A stretch of 64,000 nt of DNA from Omphiscola glabra (taxonomy: Eukaryota; Mollusca; Gastropoda; Lymnaeidae), in contig OZ024804.1 of assembly GCA_964017045.1 (NCBI GenBank), forward strand, positions 21,208,537-21,272,536, written 5' to 3'. Under the pieces are notes generated by a model, which was not told where the DNA came from, searched no databases, and saw nothing but the letters and a program-made list of their open reading frames with translations. The position numbers and the translations under genes were made by a program. Positions within the stretch are counted from its first letter, which is position 1; every line of letters starts with the position of its first letter. Of the stretch, positions 46,201-58,200 are shown piece by piece.

Positions 46201-49200
46201 AGACGACTCACCGGTCGCCCAAGGCTGAGATGGATCGACGATGTAGAGAAGGATTTACACCAGTTGGGGTTCGCGCATGGAAGCGGAAAGCCATGGATCG
46301 TTCCTAATGGAAGGGTGTGGTGGAGCAGGCCAGGGCCCTACAGGGGCTGTAGCGCCACTGATGATGATGATGACTATTTGAGGTACAGATAAGTGACGTT
46401 GGGAAGAAAATCCACTTGGAAATCTGCAAGGCAACTCCAGAAGTGTAAGACAATAAACGAATATTAAACACATTAATAGAAGTTCAAAGAAATTTGGATG
46501 TAAGCAATGAAACCTTATCCTAGAAAGCTTTATAGCTTGGTCCCCACTACAAAATAAAGAATTTATTTCATTTCCCCCCCCCCCCCCCCCCCCCCGAAAT
46601 GGTATTTAGAGATTTTAACTGCTTCAAACGACTGATAACAATCCGGTCACTACGTGGTGTTAGTATGAGGTCTGAATAAAATTTGTTACCAATAGTGGGT
46701 CGGTTACCATCAGTGGATCGGTCTCAATCATTGGGTCAATTACAATCATTGGATCGATTACCATCAGTGGGTCGGCTACCGTCAATGAGTCGGTTACCAT
46801 CATTGGATCGGTTTCCATAAGTGGGTAAGGTCATACAAGATCGTTTGGCATCAGTGAGGCGTTTACCATCAGTGGGTCGGGTATCATCAGTGGGTCGGGT
46901 ATCGTCAGTGGGTAAGGTCATACAAGATTGGTTACCATCAAGGTGTTTAGGGTGTCAATGATGCCCGTGGACGTCCAGGCGATGGGCCAATTTGTCCAAT
47001 TCAATCAATATGAGTTTAACATATCTGGACCTTGTAAACTGTTGCGTCCCATCTAACGATGCTAAAAGCTCTGTCTATTAGCTGGCAATTGATTCCTCCC
47101 GGCGGTATTTGGACTTTGATCCCCAACCCTGCTGGCCATAGACGCGTTACATTTAGTTTTAACAGTCACGCCATAATCCTTGACTTAAGCCGTTAGTTTA
47201 CAGCTGGAGGGGGGAATTCTAGTGATTACCACGATACGAATAGGCATGGGAGTCCAGAGAGAGGAGCATTGTGGCGTACCACCCCCTCCACCCGTCTGTA
47301 AATGACGGGATCCAAGGTCCTCTCTTTCTTTAAAATAAAAATAAAATTAATTGTCGAAGCGCATGGTAGTGACAAAATAATTTAGGTTAGGGATGTGAAT
47401 AAAAACTGAGTAATTAAATTAATTTGATTGCTTTCGGCTTTTTGTGAGATTTTCGAGAGAGAAAAAAAAATGTCAACATAAAATCGTAGCTTGCAAAACA
47501 TTTTTATAATTGATTTGGATTGGACAAATAATATAGGAAATAAAAATTTTCAGCATTAAAAACTGTTTTAAGTTCAAAAATTAGAATCCAATGTGAAAGC
47601 AGCTTGGTCATATGGTAAGGCACGGGTCTGAAAGACGGAGAGCAACAGAAATTATCAAAAACAAAAAAATATAATTCAGACCTTCATACACCGATGCCTG
47701 AAAAATATTTTGAAAATAAAAATACTTTACAATGGTATGTACACATCAAGCTGTGGCAGATGTGTGATCAGAAAACTATAGTGTCTATAGAGAAACACAT
47801 TTTGAAAGAAATTGGAGATGGATAGGACACACCCTCAGGAAAGACACCAACACCAAAGGTAGCCAGCCAGTCAATAGAGTTGAACCGCCGGGGTAAACGG
47901 CGCAGAGGAAGACGCAGTGTGCTTAATGAAACTGAGAGAACATGGGGGTGCAGTGTGCTGGATGAAACTGAGAGAACATGGGGGTGCAGTGTGCTGAATG
48001 AGACTGAGAGAACATGGGGGCGCAGTGTGCTGGATGAGACTGAGAGAACATGGGGGTGCAGTGTGCTGGAGGAGACTGAGAGAACATGGGGGTGCAGTGT
48101 GCTGAATGAGACTGAGAGAACATGGGGGTGCAGTGTGCTGGAGGAGACTGAGAGAACATGGGGGTGCAGTGTGCTGAATGAGACTGAGAGAACATGGGGG
48201 CGCAGTGTGCTGGAGGAGACTGAGAGAACATGGGGGTGCAGTGTGCTGGAGGAGACTGAGAGAACATGGGGGTGCAGTGTGCTGGATGAGACTGAGAAAA
48301 CATGGGGGTGCAGTGTGCTGGAGGAGACTGAGAGAACATGGGGGTGCAGTGTGCTGGATGAGACTGAGAGAACATGGAGGCGCAATGTGCTGAATAAGAC
48401 TGAACATGGAGGCGCAGTGTGCTGGAAGATACTGAGAGAACAGGAAAGAGCTTGGAAGAGCTAGGTGATGTGCTTTGACAGAGGCCCTTTATTTCACAAG
48501 GAACTCAAAGGACAAGTGATGATGAAAAGCGTAATTTAATAATTAGTTCTGGCGAGGATCTAACAAAATTTTTTATTCAATATCAATATTCTTTATACCC
48601 CAAAGCACAATTTTTATGTTAACTAAATTAACTCATCCCTAACCCCAACATTGTGTTTACACATGCATACCCGAACATGTTAACTATCCATACTCATATT
48701 CTGTGTTAACTCATCCATGATGATTTAACTAACATGTTAACTATCCATACTCATATTCTGTGTTAACTCATCCACGATGATTTAACTAATCCCTACGCAA
48801 ACCTCTGAGACAACTCGTCCATACCACCATCACTGACACTCTGTTAACTCTTCCATGCCACCTCTGTGGTAACACACCCAAGCCACCACAATATGTTACC
48901 CCCAGCCACCCCCTCCATGCTGACTTCACAAAACCCCGACACCTAGCAATACCCCGCCATAAAACGATGCATTAACCTCTCTCAGCCCAGATTTTTATGA
49001 GACGTCATATTGGCAGAGAGACCTACGCTAAGACTTTTGTAGATGTCCCGTAAGGACTCAGCAGGGGCGAGCAACCCAGGAACGTAGAATAGAAATAGAG
49101 AGAAACATATCAGCGGCAGCAACCCCCGCGAACATCAAAGGCAGGTCTTGATGAGATTAGACGGTGGATATGAAACGATTATGGCCCCTGCTTTTACAGC

Positions 49201-52200
49201 CCAAGCCGGCCAATAAAACGGCGGCAGGCGATCCGTATCCGAGCTATTGAAAACCTGGCCATTGGCGGCAACAAAAGATTGGTTTTGATAATGAGCTTAC
49301 ACAGCACTGTTTCGCACCGGTGTCTGTGCGCTAATGATTGGCCTGTAACGGCGCGCATTGCGTCAACGGGGCGAGATTTCCCGTCGTTAACGATCCGCAC
49401 AAATGAGAAAAACCTCCGACGGCGCTTGCAGGGTGGGCAGTGGCAGTGGTCATTCTTTACGGCCAAGTGATTGCAAACGAGCCGACCCGGGCTGATTAAT
49501 AAGCCAGATAGACGTTCAATTTTCCATATCTTCTGATCGCACCGACTCCACGAGACAGGACTGACCAGCGGTCACAACGAGGAGGGCAATAAAAACATTA
49601 AGAGATTCGACTGAGCGCCTGGTAAAAGAGCCATAAAATCTCTTTTAAAATGCCGTGAAACGTGGACGGGGGAGGATGGTGTTGAAGGATGCAAGCAAGC
49701 CGGAGAATCTCGGGAGAAAGATATGATAGTTTGGTTCAGGGATTCTCAACATATACACTTTAATAGATCAATCGTCTTTTTAAAAAAAAGATACTGTAAA
49801 TATTGCAAAGGACGCATGATTAGTTTCTGAATTATGGGTAATAACAGTTGTTTTTAAAAATATGTTCATCTACACACGATCAAGGACCTAAAGATAGGAT
49901 TGGGGTACGATCGGGTAAAAGTTTAGAGCCACGATCTTATACACCCGGGTTCATAAAGCTTTTTTTTCAACAGCAGCAGATGTTTTAATACAAAGATTTA
50001 AGTCGCAGTGTCCGATGACAATCCTTGATGACCTCTGGGAAGAAATGACCGCCAGAGATAAGTTTGGTCTTGTGTTTGTCGGTGTGTAGCATAGCGGCCG
50101 CGAAGCTGCTTCATTCCAATGTGCTGCCGCTGCCAGATAATTTTTATTTCGAGCAACGTAAGGACAATGAAGAAAAGATTGAAAGAGTATTCTATATTCG
50201 ACATGGTAAGATGGACCGAAAATCATTAACAACGTCATTGACGTGGCATGGAGAGCCGACAAAAAACAAAAACAAAAATGCTTCACATACTATATTTACG
50301 ATTTATTGTCTTGCAAGGATGAATATGGATGCATGGAGAATACGAACCAACCATGAATTGTACAGTCTATATCAGGATCCCACGATAGTAGCAGAGATTT
50401 AAAAGGGTAGAACACTAAGAAAGAATGCCAAATTTACAGAGGAGTGAAAAGGGTGCATCAACAAAACCACAGAGAAAAACGACTCAAAGGCAGACCTAGG
50501 CTTAGATGGATGGATGATGTGGAAAAAAGATCTACAACAACTGGGAATCCATGCATGGAAAAGAAAAGTATTAGTTAAGTCTGAGTTGAAGGAAGTAGTG
50601 GGGCAGGCCAAAGCCCTTCATGGGCTGTAGCGTCACAGGGATGGCTGGATGTCTTGCATAAGTGGTGCTCCAATGTTCTTGGGGACTGATATTGAATACA
50701 GTTGCGGTCAAACACATCAGCACATTTTTTGTGTGCATTATACTTGAAATACTATTTAAAATGCGGATGTATCATATATTGTTTTACGATATTTGGTTGG
50801 TTTATCACTTAGTATTGTTCTATTCAACCTTACATAAAAGTATAATCAATTTTTGAGTTTCAATGGTTCATTTATTTTGGCGTTTCAGTGGCTAATCTGT
50901 CTTTGAGCTTCAATGGCTAATCTGTCTTTGAGCTTCAATGGTTAATCTGTCTTTGAGCTTCAATGGCTAATATGTCTTTGAGCTTCAATGGCTAATCTGT
51001 CTTTGAGATTCAATGGCTAATCTGTCTTTGAGCTTCAATGGCTAATCTGTCTTTGAGCTTCAATGGCTAATCTGTCTTTGAGCTTCAATGGCTAATCTGT
51101 CTTTGAGCTTCAATGGCTAATCTGTCTTTGAGCTTCAATGGCTAATCTGTCTTTGAGCTTCAATTGCTAATCTGTCTTTGAGCTTCAATGGTTAATTTGT
51201 CTTTGAGCTTCAATGGTTAATCTGTCCTTGAGCTTCAATTGCTAATATGTCTTTGAGCTTCAATGGCTAATCTGTCTTTGAGCTTCAATGGCTAATCTGT
51301 CTTTGAGCTTCAATGGCTAATATGTCTTTGAGCTTCAATGGCTAATCTGTCTTTGAGCTTCAATGGCTAATCTGTCTTTGAGCTTCAATGGCTAATCTGT
51401 CTTTGAGCTTCAATGGCTAATCTGTCTTTGAGCTTCAATGGCTAATCTGTCTTTGAGCTTCAATTGCTAATCTGTCTTTGAGCTTCACTGGTTAATTTGT
51501 CTTTGAGCTTCAATGGTTAATATGTCTTTGAGCTTCAATTGCTAATCTGTCTTTGAGCTTCAATGGCTAATCTGTCTTTGAGCTTCAATGGCTAATCTGT
51601 CTTTGAGCTTCAATTGTTAATCTGTCTTTGAGCTTCAATGGCTAATCTGTCTTTGAGCTTCAATGGCTAATCTGTCTTTGAGCTTCAATGGTTAATCTGT
51701 CTTTGAGCTTCAATGGCTAATCTGTCTTTGAGCTTCAATGGCTAATCTGTCTTTGAGCTTCAATTGCTAATCTGTCTTTGAGCTTCACTGGTTAATTTGT
51801 CTTTGAGCTTCAATGGTTAATATGTCTTTGAGCTTCAATTGCTAATCTGTCTTTGAGCTTCAATGGCTAATCTGTCTTTGAGCTTCAATGGCTAATCTGT
51901 CTTTGAGCTTCAATTGCTATATCTGTCTTTGAGCTTCAATGGCTAATCTGTCTTTGAGCTTCAATGGCTAATCTGTCTTTGAGCTTCAATGGTTAATCTG
52001 TCTTTAAGCTTCAATGGCTAATCTGTCTTTGAGCTTCAATTGCTAATATGTCTTTGAGCTTCAATGGCTAATCTGTCTTTGAGCTTCAATGGCTAATCTG
52101 TCTTTGAGCTTCAATTGCTAATCTGTCTTTGAGCTTCAATGGCTAATCTGTCTTTGAGCTTCAATGGCTAATCTGTCTTTGAGCTTCAATTGTTAATCTG

Positions 52201-55200
52201 TCTTTGAGCTTTAATTGTTAATCTGTCTTTGAGCTTCAATTGTTAAGCTGTCTTTGAGCTTCAATTGTTAATCTGTCTTTTAGCTTCAATTGTTAATCTG
52301 TCTTTGAGCTTCAATTGTTAATCTGTCTTTGAGCTTCAATTGTTAATCTGTCTTTTAGCTTCAATGGTTAATCTGTCTTTAAGCTTCAATGGTTAATTTG
52401 TCTTTGAGCTTCAATGGTTAATCTGTCTTTGAGCTTCAATGGTTAATCTGTCTTTGAGCTTCAATTGTTAATCTGTCTTTGAGCTTCAATTGTTAATCGT
52501 CTTTGAGCTTCAATTGTTAATCTGTCTTTGAGCTTCAATTGTTAATCTGTCTTTGAGCTTCAATTGTTAATCTGTCTTTGAGCTTCAATTGTTAATCTGT
52601 CTTTGAGCTTCAATTGTTAATCTGTCTTTGAGCTTCAATGGTTAATCTGTCTTTGAGCTTCAATTGTTAATTTGTCTTTGGGCTTCAATGGTTAATCTGT
52701 CTTAGAGCTTCAATGGTTAATCTGTCTTTGAGCTTCAATTGTTAATCTGTCTTTGAGCTTCAATTCTTAATCGTCTTTGAGCTTCAATTGTTAATCTGTC
52801 TTTGAGCTTCAATGGTTACTCTGTCTTTGAGCTTCAATTGTTAATTTGTCTTTGAGCTTCAATTGTTAAGCTGTCTTTGAGCTTCAATTGTTAATCTGTC
52901 TTTTAGCTTCAATTGTTAATCTGTCTTTGAGCTTCAATTGTTAATCTGTCTTTGAGCTTCAATTGTTAATCTGTCTTTGAGCTTCAATGGTTAATCTGTC
53001 TTTAAGCTTCAATGGTTAATTTGTCTTTGAGCTTCAATGGTTAATCTGTCTTTGAGCTTCAATGGTTAATCTGTCTTTGAGCTTCAATGGTTAATCTGTC
53101 TTTGAGCTTCAATTGTTAATCTGTCTTTGAGCTTCAATTGTTAATCGTCTTTGAGCTTCAATTGTTAATCTGTCTTTGAGCTTCAATTGTTAATCTGTCT
53201 TTGAGCTTCAATTGTTAATCTGTCTTTGAGCTTCAATTGTTAATCTGTCTTTGAGCTTCAATTGTTAATCTGTCTTTGAGCTTCAATGGTTAATCTGTCT
53301 TTGAGCTTCAATTGTTAATTTGTCTTTGGGCTTCAATGGTTAATCTGTCTTAGAGCTTCAATGGTTAATCTGTCTTTGAGCTTCAATTGTTAATCTGTCT
53401 TTGAGCTTCAATTCTTAATCGTCTTTGAGCTTCAATTGTTAATCTGTCTTTGAGCTTCAATGGTTACTCTGTCTTTGAGCTTCAATTGTTAATTTGTCTT
53501 TGAGCTTCAATGGTTAATCTGTCTTTGAGCTTCAATTGTTAATCTGTCTTTGAGCGTCAATGGTTAATTTGTCTTTGAGCTTCAATGGTTAATCTGTCTT
53601 TGAGCTTCAAAGGCTAATCTGTCTTTGAGCTTCAATGGTTAATTTGTCTTTGAGCTTCAATTGTTAATATGTCTTTGAGCTTCAATTGTTAATCTGTCTT
53701 TGAGCTTCAATGGTTAATTTGTCTTTGAGCTTCAATTGTTAATCTGTCTTTGAGCTTCAATTGTTAATCTGTCTTTGAGCTTCAATGGTTAATCTGTCTT
53801 TGAGCTTCAATGGTTAATTTGTCTTTGAGCTTCAATGTTTAATCTGTCTTTGAGCTTCAATGGTTAATTTATCTTTGCGTTTCAGTGGTCAATCTAGCTT
53901 TGTGTGGCAATGGTTAATCTGTTTTTGAGTTTCAGTGGTTGATCTGTTTTTGAGTTTCAGTGGTTAATCTGTTTTTGAGTTTCAGTGGTTAATCTGTTTT
54001 TGAGTTTCAGTGGTTAATCTGTTTTTGAGTTTCAGTGGTTAATCTGTTTTTGAGTTTCAGTGGTTAATCTGTTTTTGAGTTTCAGTGGTTAATTTGTTTT
54101 TGAGTTTCAGTGGTTAATCTGTTTTTGAGTTTCAGTGGTTAATCAGTTTTTGAGTTTCAGTGGTTAATCTGTTTATGAGTTTCAGTGGTTAATGTGTTTT
54201 TGAGTTGCAATGATTTCATGACAGACAGCAAACCGTCCGATACACCATCAAGTTTGAGTAACTACGTGTTACAAAGCATACTTGTTGAATAATTCCTATC
54301 TTATGGGAGAAGTAGGCTCTACACCAGAGGTTCCCAAACTTTTTTGTCTCGTATACCCCTTGCAATGTTGTTCGGATTTGGTCAGACCCCCTGCTTACCT
54401 GATATTGATTTTTTCCAAATTCATTAACTTCAAATGTATTTTTGACAGCCAGTATAATGCTACTCACATTGAAATATTTAAAGTTATAACGGTAGTGAAG
54501 TGTAGTGTGAAAAACCTTTTTAAAAACAAGTTAAGTTTTATAAATTTATTAATTAAATTTAAATTAAAACGAACCAAATTACAATTTACTTTCTGCTACA
54601 TAAAGTAACAAAGCAAAAACTATATGCTTTTAGTGTGAGGGATGAACCCGATGATTTAATAATACATTTTCAACATTTGGCATCAATTTAGTTAGGTTTA
54701 ATCTCAAATCTCCTCGGGTAATGATGTCCAGTTTGTTTCTTTTTTGTTTTGTTAGGAGATTGGAAACTGCGCTGAAACCCCTTTCCACTAGGTATGAGGA
54801 TGGAAAAGCAATTAAATACTTTCTTGCGATATTCCTTAATATGGGATAAGAAACAGATACGTCTTTTGAAGCCAGAATTGCTGACTGGCGTAATTTATCT
54901 ATCTTTGCTAACAACGAGCACTAAACTAAAAATTTATAAAAAAATAATGCTCTTACTTTTCTCCGGCACTCTCAAACAAACTTGGTTTCGCTTATAAACA
55001 ATGTTGTACCACTCTTCAATGTAAGTTTTTTTTTTTAAATAGCTCGTAAAAAGTTTAACAAAGAAATAGCAAAGAAACTAACATGATATTTAACATTTTA
55101 TAGGTACTTTTATAATTTATGTAGGAAGATATATGTCTTTATATTGTAAGATAGTATTATGGAAGTAAAAAGGTACTATCTGTGTATGTGGATTATTCCA

Positions 55201-58200
55201 TTCATGGATCATGGAATGTCAAAATAGAAGTCACGACCGGCTTACATGAGATCCACTATCTTAGACCCCCATTTTCATTTCATGGACCCCCATTTTCATT
55301 TCATGGACCCCCATTTTCATTTCATGGACCTCCAATTTTTTTTCCCCGCTGACATAGACCCCTTGCAAGTTGTCGTAGACCCCTGGGGGTCTATATAGAC
55401 CACTTTGGGAATCACTGCTCTACAAACATTTTCACGTCTAACGAACAATTGGTCTCTTCGGAGTTAGTGAAATGATTCAAGTCCAATAATTTAAGTTAGT
55501 TTATCAGTAAGTTTAATTATGTATCTTCTCAAGGCTGACTATTGGGTTCCGGCCCCACATGAAATGAAATGTTTACAGGGAGATGCGTGACTTATAGAGT
55601 AGCTTCCCATGCCAAGGCAAGAAAAACGTCAACAGTCAAATAAAACGTTTTACTATACATGAAGACGGAATGGTGGGAAGACAATATTGGGTGAATAGAT
55701 ACGTTTTAATGACAACGCTTTATCGCAACTTGAACCATAATTACGTTTTCAAGTTACTATACGTGATATCGCTGTCTTTTAGGGGGAAAACAGAATTCTG
55801 GGAAGGGTGGTCTCAAAAAAAAAAAAAAAAGTCCAATAACATAAACATACCTTCCTAATTAGACTCTACTCCATCTGTGCACTCCATTAAAACTCCACCA
55901 CAAATCTATGCCACTGCGCCCATAATGCGTTCTTGCTTTCTCCCACAAGACGCTCATCCATGTCAAAGCTCCACTTTCAATTTCATTTCTCATGCCTTCT
56001 GACAAACTTATGTACTCTCTACCCCAACATTTCATACCTCATCCAATATTACACGCAACCATCCAATACTACACACCCCCGTCCAACATTACACTCCTCC
56101 ATCCAAAAATGTAACCCCTCTATAGTCCACTACAGCCCCCATCCAACACTTTCATGCATCCATCCAACACTCTATTCGTCTATCTAAAACAATAATCCTA
56201 TCATCCATCCATCCATCCCTCCACCTCTTATTCGTCCTGAAATAATTGATCCCTAAATCCACAACAATTCATTATGACTCCACTGTTCTCGACCAGCAAC
56301 AAACATCCAACAGTTTGCCGAACTGATTTCATTTAGCACTAATTTGTCACCGTATTCCTACGCCGGCCATCATTCCACCTACTAATTTGTCACAGTATTC
56401 CTACGCCGGCCATCATTCCCACTACTAATTTGTTATCAGTGTCCTTTTATCTATTTTATTGCTTAGAGTAACTTCCCCTGCGGTGAAAAAAAAACGAGTG
56501 TGCTAATGAGTGACATTAGCAGTCCTGTGGACGATGAAAAGCTGTTGCTGCCAGGTGAAACGGTGCATTCCGCTCTGTACAGCCGTGAACAAATGTGACG
56601 TCAGACAAACAAAGGCGGTAGCTGAGAGATCGGCTGATACAACCGACCGTTTATATAATAATTATAGTCGATCGTTTGGGGGGTGATACCATTTCCGTGT
56701 ATAAAATGGTTATACCTTATTGTGTGGCTGACACAATTGTCCGATTATCTACGGTAGTTTTCAACCCTGTCTTTAATGTTGTCTTAGACATTGTAGATAT
56801 ACTATAGTAGTTCCCAAGTCTGTTCCCCCCCCCCCCCCCCACACTTTTTTCAAACATTACAATGACGGCTTCAAAACACGTTATTGTAATGGATAAAACA
56901 CAACGAAACAATGTTTAACTCAAGTCAGTATTTCAATATATAGGAGATGTCTCTAGTCAATTACCAGAAATTTTAGAGCATGGCGTAAAACAACACATTT
57001 GTATGTTGTCATTCTGTTACCGGGAAATGTCAAAACCACGAAGAACAAAAAGATGGTCTAATTATTGACTATAACAAGAAATTGGGAAATGAAGCGATAA
57101 CTGTTCAAACGTTGCTAGCAATAGTGATGGTAGTCATAGCAGTAGTAAAGGTAGTCTTAACAATAGTGAATCTAGTCATAACAATAGTGAAGGTAGTCAT
57201 AACAATAGTGAAGATCGTCACAAAACTAGTGAAGGAAGTCATAACAATAGTGAAGGTATAAACAAAGGTGAAGGTATAGTCACAAAAATTGTGAATATAG
57301 TCATAACAACAGTGAAGGTACTCACAAAAATATCGAAGATGGTCATAACAATACTGAGGGTACCAGTAGTCATTATAACAGTAGTAATAAAGGTAGTCAT
57401 TGAAATAGTGAAAGTATATATAGTCACAACAATAGTGAAGGTAGTCATAACAATAGTGAAAGTAGTCATAACAATTTTGAAGGTACCAACATTAATTATA
57501 ACAGTAGTAGCAAAGGTAGTCATAACAATAGTGAAGCTATACATAGTCACAACAATAGTGGAGGTAGTCATAACAAGAGTGACGGTAGTCATAACAATTG
57601 TAAAGATATAGTCATAAATATAATGAAGGTAATCATAACAATATCTATTTTTGCCAAAAGCCTTGTTTCTAACGTCTTGGACTTCCGATTTGTTAACATG
57701 TGTATCTGATTTATCACAGGGCGTCCCATTTATCGTGGCAGCTTTGAACTGTACTTTATTGAATCTATCACAAAGGACATTTTCTTCTAATAATAGTTTA
57801 GTGAAAGAGAAACGAATGTTGCTTATAAGTTCACAAAAAAGATTTAACATGGAGGTAAAAGTGGGGGGGGGGGGAGATGGCCCCGGGGGGGGGGGGTCCA
57901 TAAACATGTTGTTTAACAAAATTTATTGATTTCCATTTGAAGCGAAACTAAGACATAATTTGATTTGCTCATTATTTTGGAAAGATGAGAAATTGATGCA
58001 CTGGGGGAATTTTTATGAGATTTTTTAATGTAATGAGATTGTGGGTTTGTAGTGAAATTATGGGAATTTTATGAAGTTATGGGAATGATATAAGATTATG
58101 GGAATGCTATGGGTTAATTAGAATGTTATAAGATTGAGGGAACATAATGAGATAATGAGAATTTTATGCAGTTATGAAACGCTTTGATATTGTGGGAATG

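Noticed and set aside
47600..47640. tRNA-like A box (TGGTCATATGGTAAGG), possible tRNA-derived SINE head
   Set aside because: No B box follows, and the segment is better explained as the LYGSETW-type region of the LINE fragment that continues to 48530.
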